The notes under the pieces: model-generated
The model's database searches: none
Seen by the model: only the letters and a program-made list of their open reading frames with translations
Told to the model about the DNA's origin: nothing
Shown here: piece by piece, positions 54,115 through 62,528 of the stretch
How the letters are laid out: each line of letters starts with the position of its first letter
Numbering within the stretch: the stretch's first letter is position 1
Program-made: the position numbers and the translations under genes
Assembly (NCBI RefSeq): GCF_030527965.1
Contig: NZ_JAUMZU010000016.1
Coordinates: 1 to 64,000 of the forward strand
Length of the DNA stretch: 64,000 nucleotides
DNA from: Neisseria sp.
GTDB lineage: Bacteria > Pseudomonadota > Gammaproteobacteria > Burkholderiales > Neisseriaceae
Reading direction: 5' to 3'

Positions 54115-54888
54115 ATGAGTATCACAAAATTATTTGATTTTGCAGTATGCCCTAAATATAACGATGCTATTAAATATTTAGCAGAAAATATAGCAGATAA
54201 AGAATGTTGGGATTTTAATTCAACAGAAAAAGGATACAAGATTTTAAAGAACTATATAGATTATACATTTAGAAAATTATATTCAGAAAGCAAAATTATC
54301 TTTAGTAATGATAACAAGTTTGCTTGTTTTAATACTGGATTAAACACTCCTTATTTGGAAGATATATTTATGTTTTTTGAAAAAAATAGAAATATAAATA
54401 CTAGAACTTCATACGATTGGTGTTTTAAAGCTTTTATTAAGGAAAGTGATAATAGAATTTTAACAAATTTCACTCAAAAACCTCCTAGGGCAAATTATTT
54501 TGAAAAGCCTGAAAATCTAATCTTTAATGCTTCTTTAGAAATCATACCAGACTTAGATCACATTATCAGCGATAATTTAGAAAGATTCCCAACAGAACTT
54601 CAAGAAAATAAAGATGAGTTAAGAAGAAGATTAATTGGAGCTATTGATGAAGTTAAAAAGAAAGTAAGAACTAACTATAAAATAGCTATTCCACAGTATT
54701 TTAATGGTGAAATTCAGTTATTATTACCTTTAAATTTAACAAGTGGTTCCTCTAATCCAGATTTAGCGTTAGTTATATATAAAGCAGGAAACAACTACTC
54801 TGGAAGAACTTGTTTAACATTAAAAATGGCATATACTAACGCTAGACTTATTGTTAAGCCACAAAGTGAATGGTTGAAAGCAAACTAA
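54115..54888 (+). CDS. DUF3825-domain protein, AT-rich
   Basis: The 257-residue soluble protein matches the DUF3825 pattern: KLYSESKIIFSNDNKFACFNTGLNTPYLEDIFMFFEKN (about 52-90), then AIPQYFNGEIQLLLPLNLTSGSSNPDLALVIYKAGNNYSGRTCLTLKMAYTNARLI (about 193-248). The function of the domain is unknown; it occurs in mobile and defence-type contexts. Base composition is near 30% GC, far below the neighbouring backbone. The start at 54115 has TGGAG before it. Confidence 0.7.
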   Translation: MSITKLFDFAVCPKYNDAIKYLAENIADKECWDFNSTEKGYKILKNYIDYTFRKLYSESKIIFSNDNKFACFNTGLNTPYLEDIFMFFEKNRNINTRTSYDWCFKAFIKESDNRILTNFTQKPPRANYFEKPENLIFNASLEIIPDLDHIISDNLERFPTELQENKDELRRRLIGAIDEVKKKVRTNYKIAIPQYFNGEIQLLLPLNLTSGSSNPDLALVIYKAGNNYSGRTCLTLKMAYTNARLIVKPQSEWLKAN

Positions 54889-55196
54889 ATAACAATCCGC
54901 ATGTAAAACATTCGAGTTGTTATTTGATGAAACCGTCACTTAATATTATATTTAAACCTAACACTTCCTTATTGGAAGTAAGATAAATCAATAGGCATAG
55001 AATCTTGAGCTTGCATCAGGACTCTATTTTAAGTTTTCGCTATTTTTATTTAAAAATCCACGAGTTTCCTTGTGATGTATTAACGGTATTTGAGGCATAA
55101 ACGCTTTGAGCCGACTTGACTTTTCAAGTGGGCGATTTTTTACGTCTAGTGTTTAGTAAATGCTCAAATACCTTGTACTACACAAGGAAATTCACA
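54889..55196. other. Gap with hairpins before the transposase remnant
   Basis: AATAACAA / TTGTTATT (54888-54895 / 54917-54924) ends the DUF3825 transcript. ACTTCC-TTATT-GGAAGT lies near 54963-54979. ACTTGA (55114-55119) / TCAAGT (55124-55129), extended by GCC/GGC, is followed by a T run to 55141: a terminator in front of the transposase. No gene. Confidence 0.55.
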
Positions 55197-55591
55197 ATGG
55201 CTCAACATCACTTATTGGCAAGCAAGTCTAAAAACATAGCACTCAAAGATATTTTCCGTTTAACCGAAACCGAAGCCTTTCAGCTCCTCAAAGCAAAACG
55301 CTGGGGCAATCCTAATAACATTCGCGATGTCTGCTGTCTACATTGCGGTATTCGCCATCACGCCTATTTTCTCGAATCTCGTAAACGCTGGTGCTGCAAA
55401 CATTGCCAACGTCACTTTTACATTACACCAATACCATTTTCGCTTTTCATAAACTCCCATTGATTGATATTCTTGCCGCCACTTTACTGATGGTAAATAG
55501 CTCAAAAGGCATTAGTGCCATTAATACTAGTCGTCATCTCAACCGACTAGAAGAACAGATGAAATACGATGAAATGCTACTGGCTGCGTAG
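55197..55591 (+). pseudogene. IS1595-family transposase remnant
   Basis: N-terminal frame MAQHHLLASKSKNIALKDIFRLTETEAFQLLKAKRWG with the zinc ribbon CLHCG and CKHCQ (two CxxC pairs). At about 55431 a single base is missing; the continuation is in another frame (TIFAFHKLPLIDILAATLLMVNSSKGISAINTSRHLN, typical IS1595), then ends abruptly in RLEEQMKYDEMLLAA. The catalytic DDE-like half is absent. AAGGAAATTCAC precedes the ATG. Dead copy. Confidence 0.85.
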
Positions 55592-56032
55592 ATTGCAATA
55601 GCCTTAGAGATATTTCATCAAATTTAAATAGAAAGAGATAACTAGCTTACCAAGATACGGTTGAGTGGATTGGCTACATCTTAACAGCGAAAAATGGAGA
55701 AATTGTGTGAAAAATCGCATAGAATTCCAGGCAAAATAAATGTCTTTCACAAGATCATCTGTGAAAGGCATTCAATTTGAATTGCGGTTTTTAGTCAAAT
55801 TTCGGACTTTGTGCAACTGCTACATAATGCCGAAATAGATACTATTTCAAATACGATTTATTTATAAAATTGATATGCAATATATCTTTGAGAACGAAAA
55901 GTTACCGACTAGAAATATTCTCAGATAAGGCATTTAAACCTGCTTTGAGAAGGCAGGAGGTTTTTAAAGAGCCAATTTTTAGTAGAAAATAACTACAGTT
56001 ATGTTTTATTGAAAAACAAGAAAGGAAACGTC
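55592..56032. other. Gap behind the transposase remnant
   Basis: Contains a hairpin AATG-T-CTTTCACA / TGTGAAAG-G-CATT (55739-55772) and, before the TPR gene, CCTGC-TT / AA-G-GCAGG with T run (about 55939-55965). Possible decayed transposase DNA. No gene seen. Confidence 0.5.
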
Positions 56033-58270
56033 ATGAGCACTAGAAATCAATCAGAAATAGAAAAGTATGCTCAAAAACAATTTGATATTGGTTTGAAATA
56101 TTATAAGGCAAGCAATTTAAACGAGGCCATTAAAGCTTGGCTGAAGGTGCCGAAAAATGTACCGGAGACATATGCCAAGGCGCAATTCAATTTAGGGGTG
56201 ACTTACCAAAAACAAGGCAAGCTTGACGAGGTCATCAATGCTTGGCTGAATGTGAAAGAAACGGAAAAGGAACCGGAGCTATATGCTCAGGCGCAAATCA
56301 ATTTAGGGGTAGCTTATGATGAACAGGGTAAGTTAGACAAGGCCATCAATGCTTATCTAAATGTACCGAAAAATGTACCGGAGCTATATGCCCAGGCGCA
56401 ATTCAATTTAGGTCTGACTTATGAGGAACAAGGCAATTTAGAGGAGGCCATCAATGCTTGGCTGAACGTACCTAAAAATGTACCGGAACCATATGCCTTC
56501 GCTCAATACAATCTTGGTGTGATTTATAGTGAAAAAAATGAGCCAGAAAAGACTATCAAAGCATATCAAAGCGTACCGGAAGACGTACCTGGATTATATG
56601 CTATGGCAAAATTCAATCAAGGTTCATTTTACCAAACTCAAAGTAAATTAGACGAAGCTATCAAAGCATGGGAAAGTGTATCAAGCAGAGTAATTGATCA
56701 ATATTCTAAGGCTCAATTTAATTTAGGGTTGGCATACGAAGAAAAAGGCAAGTTAGACGAAGCCATCAATGCCTGGCTGAACGTGAAAGAAACGGAAAAG
56801 AAGTCGGAGCTATATGCTAAGGCGCAATTCAATTTAGCAGCAGTTTACGAGAAACAAAAAAGGTTAGATGACGCTATTGAAGCTTTGTTGAACGTAAAAA
56901 AAACAGAAAATGAATTTAATGACTTAGTGGAATTAAATTTAGGGAAACTGTATCTCAAGAACAATGAAGAAAGCAAGGCAGAAGAGGCTTTTAAGCGTAG
57001 CTCAGATAGTTTTTATCATCCATCTGAATGCGGAATTAAAATCATCAACTGCTCTCACTCTACAGTAGTTCGCACAAATTTAATTAAACTAATGGGTAAT
57101 ACAGAAGAAATATTGGAAAAGCTAAGCTTAATTCATACGTTTGAATCTCAAGTTGCACACTATACGCGTCGTCAAACTGCTTTTAAATTACTTGAATCGG
57201 GTAAAGATTCAAACGGATTAAATAAAGATAAAGCTTCCGCCTTTCGTTTGAGCACGATGCGGGGTGTTAATGATCCGGCGGAAGGAAAAGTATTAAGCCG
57301 TTACTTAGAACAACAGCACTTACCTAGCAACTTATATATGGGTTCGGAATTCGCCACTTTTGTCAGCTGCTTTACTTTTAATCACGATAGCCTAAATCAA
57401 TTTAGGCTGTATGGTAAAGAAAATAACCAGGAAGCTTCTGGCATCAGTTTAATTTTCAATGTTCAAGATTTTTTTGAAGATAAGTTGGCTGGGATTGCAT
57501 CGTTTATTAATCCGAATAAGGTTGATTCATTGACCAAAGAAGCATCAAATGGTTCAAAAGAAAAGCCATCAGATAACCTACCGAAAAGCGGGATAGAAGA
57601 GCAATCGAAAAAGGTTGGAGACAAAGGAACTGACGAGAAGCCTAAAGTGGATAAACTCGCTATATACCGTTGTATTTATTTGGATCCTGATAGTGGATAT
57701 TTTGCTTTAGCAGCCCGGGATGAACTTACTTTTTATCGTGAATGTGTTGGCTCTGAAGAACAAACTACAGAAGAAATTAAAGGGAATGCAAGTAAAAAGT
57801 GGGAAGAATACCAAGAAGAAATTAAACAAAAAACTACTAAGATTCAAAAGCTGCTTTATCTGGGTGAGGAAGGTAATTATAACACTAGTAGTGTGCTGTA
57901 TTTTTTAAGAGAAATCTTTAAGGTTTTTAATAGTGAAGAGGTTGTAAAAAAAGATAGGCCACACATTATAGAAACCATTCGTTTTATTTTACTGCCATTG
58001 CAATATCTGATTAAGCATGCTGCTTTTCAAGAGGAACAGGAATGCCGGATGCTCTATATTACCCAATGGAACGATAAGAAAATTCATAGTTACCGTGAGA
58101 GTAATGAAATGTATGTTGAATATAACGAGCCTGTGAGAAGGAATTTGAAAAAAATCTATCTTTCTCCCGGAGCGGTAGAACATGAGGACTTCTTTAGAGT
58201 GCTATTAAAAGGAACGGAAACAGCAAATAAAATCTGCATTTCTAGCAATCCCTTCCGACATAAAGGATGA
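56033..58270 (+). CDS. TPR protein with C-terminal DUF2971-like domain
   Basis: The 745-residue protein starts MSTRNQ with AAAGGA before the ATG at 56033. Residues about 5-310 carry eight to nine TPR units with the core AQFNLG-x-Y-x4-GKLDEAINAWLNV. Units come in a 35-residue form (ending PKNVPE-) and a 37-residue form (ending KETEK-EL), and their DNA is also near identical. A C-terminal DUF2971-like domain (about 370-735) has YTRRQTAFKLLES, FRLSTMRGVNDPAEG, FVSCFTFNHDSLNQFRLYG and FQEEQECRMLYITQW. Function unknown; repeats suggest peptide binding and copy-number change by recombination. Confidence 0.75.
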   Translation: MSTRNQSEIEKYAQKQFDIGLKYYKASNLNEAIKAWLKVPKNVPETYAKAQFNLGVTYQKQGKLDEVINAWLNVKETEKEPELYAQAQINLGVAYDEQGKLDKAINAYLNVPKNVPELYAQAQFNLGLTYEEQGNLEEAINAWLNVPKNVPEPYAFAQYNLGVIYSEKNEPEKTIKAYQSVPEDVPGLYAMAKFNQGSFYQTQSKLDEAIKAWESVSSRVIDQYSKAQFNLGLAYEEKGKLDEAINAWLNVKETEKKSELYAKAQFNLAAVYEKQKRLDDAIEALLNVKKTENEFNDLVELNLGKLYLKNNEESKAEEAFKRSSDSFYHPSECGIKIINCSHSTVVRTNLIKLMGNTEEILEKLSLIHTFESQVAHYTRRQTAFKLLESGKDSNGLNKDKASAFRLSTMRGVNDPAEGKVLSRYLEQQHLPSNLYMGSEFATFVSCFTFNHDSLNQFRLYGKENNQEASGISLIFNVQDFFEDKLAGIASFINPNKVDSLTKEASNGSKEKPSDNLPKSGIEEQSKKVGDKGTDEKPKVDKLAIYRCIYLDPDSGYFALAARDELTFYRECVGSEEQTTEEIKGNASKKWEEYQEEIKQKTTKIQKLLYLGEEGNYNTSSVLYFLREIFKVFNSEEVVKKDRPHIIETIRFILLPLQYLIKHAAFQEEQECRMLYITQWNDKKIHSYRESNEMYVEYNEPVRRNLKKIYLSPGAVEHEDFFRVLLKGTETANKICISSNPFRHKG

Positions 58271-58311
58271 GTGCATAACATAATCGGTATTTTTAGGTTT
58301 TGGTTTATATA

Positions 58312-58362
58312 TAAAATCCCTGCGATCGCACATCAATTAAGATTACGGCCACAGGGGTTTTA
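58312..58362. terminator. Wide hairpin between the TPR gene and the methylase
   Basis: TAAAATCCCTG (58312-58322) and CAGGGGTTTTA (58352-58362) are inverted across a 29-base loop between convergent genes, with one G-T pair. Confidence 0.5.
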
Positions 58363-58367
58363 TTTGG

Positions 58368-60226
58368 TCAAGCAGCCTGTCGGATAGCATTTCCCGGCTG
58401 AAAATTGGCTCTTATCAGAGCTACCATAGGCGGTGGAGAAACCGAATTGCCGCACATACGCACCTGGACGGTTTTGGTTAGAGGTTTGCCCGTATGATCA
58501 CGGTCAAACACATAATCGTCAGGAAAACCTTGTGCTTTATACAGCTCTTTTGGCAACAACATCCGCAAGGTAATGTCCACAATGTAATACGGTTCCTGAT
58601 TGATATATACCGTTACCAGTGCCAATCGGTCTTTGGTGGTCAGCGTATCCAATGGCGCTTTTAAATCTCGCGCATCGCCGTTGCCGTAGTAATTAATCAG
58701 GAAAGAGGCAACCTTAAGCGCCTTTTGTCCCGCATCGCCTAATTTAACCTTGGCTAACAGGGTTTTTCCACCGCCACCGGTCATAACGGTGCCCATCGGG
58801 TCGGTAATGTTGGAACCGGTGCTGGCTCCAAACTGTCGAATCAGACAGGCAGAAATCAATTGTTGCTGACTGCCGCTATGAGTAATCGTGCTTACCGGCT
58901 CATTTGCTGGCTTTCCTTCCGTCCTATTGAATCCACCATTTGCCTGCATCAGATAAGCAGCAGCCACGGCGTGCCCGCCGCTGCCTGAAGCGGTAACAGT
59001 ACCCAGCGCATCATTGATGGCTCGGCTGCCCATCCCACGACGTTTGGTTGCCCTCTGCCCTCTCCGTGAGCGGCATTGACCAGTATTGCAGAAACATAAC
59101 TGTGATCGCCGTTACCTTGAGCGCAAATAGTACCGAACGGCTCATGTACGGTTTTACTACTTTGTCCCCAACGTTTACTGTCATCGCCATGACTGCGGGT
59201 AGTAATGATAGGGGCAAGTACCGGTTGCGCTATGCCTAAAGCGTGTGCGCCGCCAGCCGGACGTTTGGGATTGCCGCCGCTGGTAATGGTGGATAATGGT
59301 TGATTAATAGAACAGCCCGCGCTATCGCCACGGAATTTGACGATAAACGGTTCAGGATTATCCAACACAAACTTTTTAATGCCTTTGGCAATTCGACGCA
59401 TGGTGGCTTCAGCAAGCGGTTTTTCCCGGTCGAAGATAGATTTGCCTGGCACCGACCAATCGATACACTCTGCCGCACTCCGCCATTTTTTCTGACCTTT
59501 ACCCGGATTTTTGAAGTGTGTGGGTTCAGGCCAGACAATCGGCTGTCCATCACAACGAGCAACCATAAACAGACGTTCCCGGGTGGTCGGCGCGCCATAG
59601 TCTGCCGCCCGTAATAAGCGCCATTCGACCGTATAGCCTAGTTTTTCCAGCTCACGAACAAATTGACGCCACCGTTTTCCCGCCTGTTTCGGGTCCGGCA
59701 CCAGATACTGATCTTGGACTGGCACCCGTTCTCCGGGCGCGGCAACAGAATAACCGGATTTGGCTGTTTTATCCCGCTTCAGCACCCGGCCGGTAGCTTT
59801 GTCACGTTTAGCCACCAGACGGCCCCATCGAGTAATCTGTTTGACATTTTCCAGTGTGATGACGGCAGGCCGTACTTGTGCCGCCCAACGTTTGCCAACC
59901 CAGCTTAACGAGCGAGTGGCATTGTCGCGCGGCTGTCCTCCGGCTGCTTGACTATGATGAGTGCAATCCGGGCTCAGATGCAGTAATCCGACGGGACGAC
60001 CGCCGCAGGCTTCGTAAGGGTCGACTTCATACACATCGGTCTGGTAATGACGTGTTTGCGGATGATTGGCCGTGTGCATGGCAATGGCCTGTTCGTCATG
60101 ATTTACGGCAAAATCGACATGTAAGCCGGTAGCCTGCTCAATGGCGCAGGATGCGCCACCACCACCGGCGAACAGGTCGCCGATCTGCTGATGGCGGAAA
60201 TCAAGGGTGTATTGGGGTGTCAGCAT
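58368..60226 (-). pseudogene. C5-cytosine DNA methyltransferase, frameshifted
   Basis: The first frame (60226 down to about 59034) has motif I DLFAGGGGAS, the catalytic motif IV as SPDCTHHS, motif VI ENV (ITLENVKQ) and motif VIII TTRERLF. The second frame (to 58368) holds the remaining target region and motifs IX-X (CGNSVSPPPM). They join exactly if one G is added to the G run at 59034-59036 (minus GGG), giving NVVGMGSRAIND. The full protein would be about 620 residues. AAAGGAG precedes the ATG. A sequencing error or a slipped base are equally possible. No partner endonuclease is adjacent. Confidence 0.82.
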
Positions 60227-60247
60227 GATTAATGCTCCTTTGATAAT

Positions 60248-61045
60248 TCAATCTGTACAAAAACAATCTTGCCTGTCGTCTTGATCGAACAGGTCTTGTT
60301 GGGAAATGGCAATGATTTTTAAGGTTTGGTAATCCGGCAAATTCTTGCAAAACGTCGCACCGATGAGGTGCTCTTGTTCGGACCACCAATCGGCTGACTG
60401 AGGATTTTCTGCAATCAGCGCGGCGCGTTTGCGAATGCCTTTGAGAAAGCACAAATCACAATTACCGTGAGCCGTTGTTCCATTCAGATTCGGTAGGCGC
60501 AAATCGAATGGTTGATGCCGCCAAAAGGTCGCCACATCCTCCTTGGTTATGCCCATTTCCGCCAAAGGTGCAAACCGCTCGAAACCGGCTTTTTGCTGTC
60601 TTAGCTTGGCCATACGCCTCGGCTCGTCCGCTCTGAAACCGATGGCAACTTGCCATGTATCCCATCCCAAAACCTGTCGTGCATAGCACGTCATCGGATG
60701 AATCTTCAGTTCTTGCGTACAAAAGCGAGTAACCGGATTGGGCAGGTAACGGCGATGTTTGACTAAGGCGGCAAACGGTTCTCCGTTGCGAGAGGCAGTC
60801 TGGAAATCGACGGTTTTCCAGCGGTTGTCGTTCTTTTCTGCCGGATGCCATTCCAGCCAGGTAATTTCACAATGGAAAAAATTCGCACAGTCGCGAACAA
60901 ATTCCAGAGTAGCCGGGTGTTCCTTGCCCGTATTGGTAAAGCAAACTTTGACATGCTCGGGTAGGCAGCCGCCATAGTGGTCAATCATCGTTTTCAGCAT
61001 CATTGCGCTGGTTCGCCCACCGGAAAAACTAATCAAGGTATTCAT
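60248..61045 (-). CDS. PAPS-reductase-family PP-loop protein
   Basis: The 265-residue protein has the PP-loop SFSGGRTSAMM at about 5-15, as in adenine-nucleotide alpha hydrolases/PAPS reductases, FTNTGKEHPATLEFVRDC, RFCTQELKIHPM and CDLCFLKG later, and a C-terminal CFCTD. The ATP-pyrophosphatase fold may activate a substrate for thiolation or reduction. Such genes occur in phages and elements next to DNA methylases; they are not shown to act in sulfur assimilation. Gaps of 21 and 28 bases join it to its neighbours in one operon. Confidence 0.75.
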   Translation of the reverse strand: MNTLISFSGGRTSAMMLKTMIDHYGGCLPEHVKVCFTNTGKEHPATLEFVRDCANFFHCEITWLEWHPAEKNDNRWKTVDFQTASRNGEPFAALVKHRRYLPNPVTRFCTQELKIHPMTCYARQVLGWDTWQVAIGFRADEPRRMAKLRQQKAGFERFAPLAEMGITKEDVATFWRHQPFDLRLPNLNGTTAHGNCDLCFLKGIRKRAALIAENPQSADWWSEQEHLIGATFCKNLPDYQTLKIIAISQQDLFDQDDRQDCFCTD

Positions 61046-61073
61046 TTTTCAACCCGCTTAATGAGAGATACGA

Positions 61074-62069
61074 TTAAATACTGATAGACTGCTGCACGGT
61101 TCTATCCTCATGCAGCCGGGCAAAAGCCGGATTGAGTTCGATACCGAGCCAGTGCCTACCCAAACGAGTAGCCGTTTCTGCCACCGTGCCGCTGCCGGAA
61201 AACAGATCCAACACCGTATCACCCGGTCGTGTACCGGCTAAGATGCACGGAGCGACTAAATTCGGCGGAAATGCGGCCGGATGCTCATGTAAGGCTTTTA
61301 CTGTTGATACAGACCAGACGCTGCGCTTATTACGCATCGGCTGAGCAATAGCTGAATCTCTGTCGTCACGATGTTGTGTCCGTCCCTGCCCGGGAATAGG
61401 AGTGCCGGTGTATTTGCCCGAGGAGCGACAAAAACTATTTTGTTTATCAGCAGCCGAACGACCGTAAGTTTCGGAAGGTTCCTGTATTGCCCTATGGTTG
61501 AAATAGTAATGGCGATTTTTTGATAACAGAAACAGATATTCGTGTGACCGAACACAACGGTCAGTCACTGATTCGGGCATCGGATTGGTTTTGTGCCAAA
61601 TGATGTCTTGCCGCAAATACCATCCGTCCGCTTGTAAGGCCAAAGCGACCCGCCACGGAATACCGATTAGGTCTTTGGCTTTCAGACCGTCTGATGTAGA
61701 AGTGGGCTTCAATCTGTCGGCTAACTGGTTAGATGTTTGAAAAGATTGTGGTGTAGGCTTAAACGATCGACCATCTCCGTTGCGGCCTTTGCCGCTACCG
61801 GCATAACTGTCGCCGAGATTGAGCCACAATGTACCGTCATCAGTTAGAACTTCTCGCACCATCTGAAAAACAGCAACCAGGTTTTCAACATACTCGGCGG
61901 GCGTCGGTTCCAGACCGATTTGGTTTTCTCCACCATAATCGCGTAAACCGTAATAAGGAGGAGAAGTGACACAGCTTTGTACTTTGATGCCGGCTTTAAT
62001 CATTTCAGGCAAAATCAGACGATTGTCGCCGGTATACAGTTTGTCGATCGGTTTATCAGGATTTCTCAT
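61074..62069 (-). CDS. Site-specific DNA methyltransferase (N4-cytosine/N6-adenine)
   Basis: The 331-residue beta-class enzyme has motif IV first (VTSPPYYGLRDY, about 34-45) and motif I late (VLDLFSGSGTVAETATRLGRHWLGIELN, about 285-312). SPPY suggests N4-cytosine, but N6-adenine is not excluded. AAGGAAG precedes the ATG. A long hairpin follows its start side and separates it from the small gene upstream. No restriction partner is visible. Confidence 0.88.
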   Translation of the reverse strand: MRNPDKPIDKLYTGDNRLILPEMIKAGIKVQSCVTSPPYYGLRDYGGENQIGLEPTPAEYVENLVAVFQMVREVLTDDGTLWLNLGDSYAGSGKGRNGDGRSFKPTPQSFQTSNQLADRLKPTSTSDGLKAKDLIGIPWRVALALQADGWYLRQDIIWHKTNPMPESVTDRCVRSHEYLFLLSKNRHYYFNHRAIQEPSETYGRSAADKQNSFCRSSGKYTGTPIPGQGRTQHRDDRDSAIAQPMRNKRSVWSVSTVKALHEHPAAFPPNLVAPCILAGTRPGDTVLDLFSGSGTVAETATRLGRHWLGIELNPAFARLHEDRTVQQSISI

Positions 62070-62090
62070 AAGAAACTTCCTTTACATATA

Positions 62091-62136
62091 AAAACAGGCA
62101 GCAGCGTGGATAATCCAACGCTTGGCTGCCTGTTTT
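62091..62136. terminator. Long hairpin upstream of the methyltransferase gene
   Basis: AAAACAGGCAGC (62091-62102) and GCTGCCTGTTTT (62125-62136) form a 12-bp stem around an inner AGCGT..ACGCT stem, with T run. It ends the relaxase-side transcript before the methylase operon, or acts on both. Confidence 0.7.
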
Positions 62137-62146
62137 TTCTTGAAGT

Positions 62147-62431
62147 TTAATTGCCTGTTTCGGACTGCAACCGGTCAATTTCCGCCGCAATCAGGGCGCC
62201 CGCACGAACCAGATTATTGATCCGGCTTTGCGGGTTCCACATCTTTTCAGACCACGGCCAAATATCCGGGCAAGCGGCATCAGGTGAACCATCTGCCATA
62301 AGATAAGCCTGTGCGGCCTCAGCCAATTCACCGTGCCGATAAGCCATGTCTTTTTGCCGGGTAAAGCCCAAGGCTTCAATCTGATGTTGCCGCTCTTTGT
62401 GAATTTGTACGGTGCCGGAAAGATTATTCAT
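62147..62431 (-). CDS. Conserved phage-type small protein
   Basis: The 94-residue helical protein (HKERQHQIEALGFTRQKDMAYRHGELAEAAQAYLMAD ... WPWSEKMWNPQSRINNLVRAGALIAAEIDRLQ) resembles phage and element proteins of unknown function (some related to all-alpha NTP-pyrophosphatase-like families). AAGGAGTAAAC precedes the ATG. It sits between two hairpins, behind the relaxase. Confidence 0.65.
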   Translation of the reverse strand: MNNLSGTVQIHKERQHQIEALGFTRQKDMAYRHGELAEAAQAYLMADGSPDAACPDIWPWSEKMWNPQSRINNLVRAGALIAAEIDRLQSETGN

Positions 62432-62459
62432 GTTTACTCCTTTTAAAATAGATAAAAAA

Positions 62460-62516
62460 ACGGCCTAGGCCGTCTGCAAAAAAGAAAAGGGAACCTTTTT
62501 TTAGGAACCCCTTTCA
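62460..62516. terminator. Palindrome and hairpin behind the relaxase gene
   Basis: ACGGCCTAGGCCGT (62460-62473) is a perfect palindrome. A second hairpin (GAAAAGGG / CCCCTTTC with inner T run, about 62484-62515) follows. They lie between the relaxase stop and the small phage-type gene. Confidence 0.55.
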
Positions 62517-62528
62517 ATACTGGATTGT

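Noticed and set aside
56033-57000. CRISPR-like direct repeats
   Set aside because: The repeated DNA is in-frame TPR coding sequence without unique spacers; no CRISPR array was seen anywhere.
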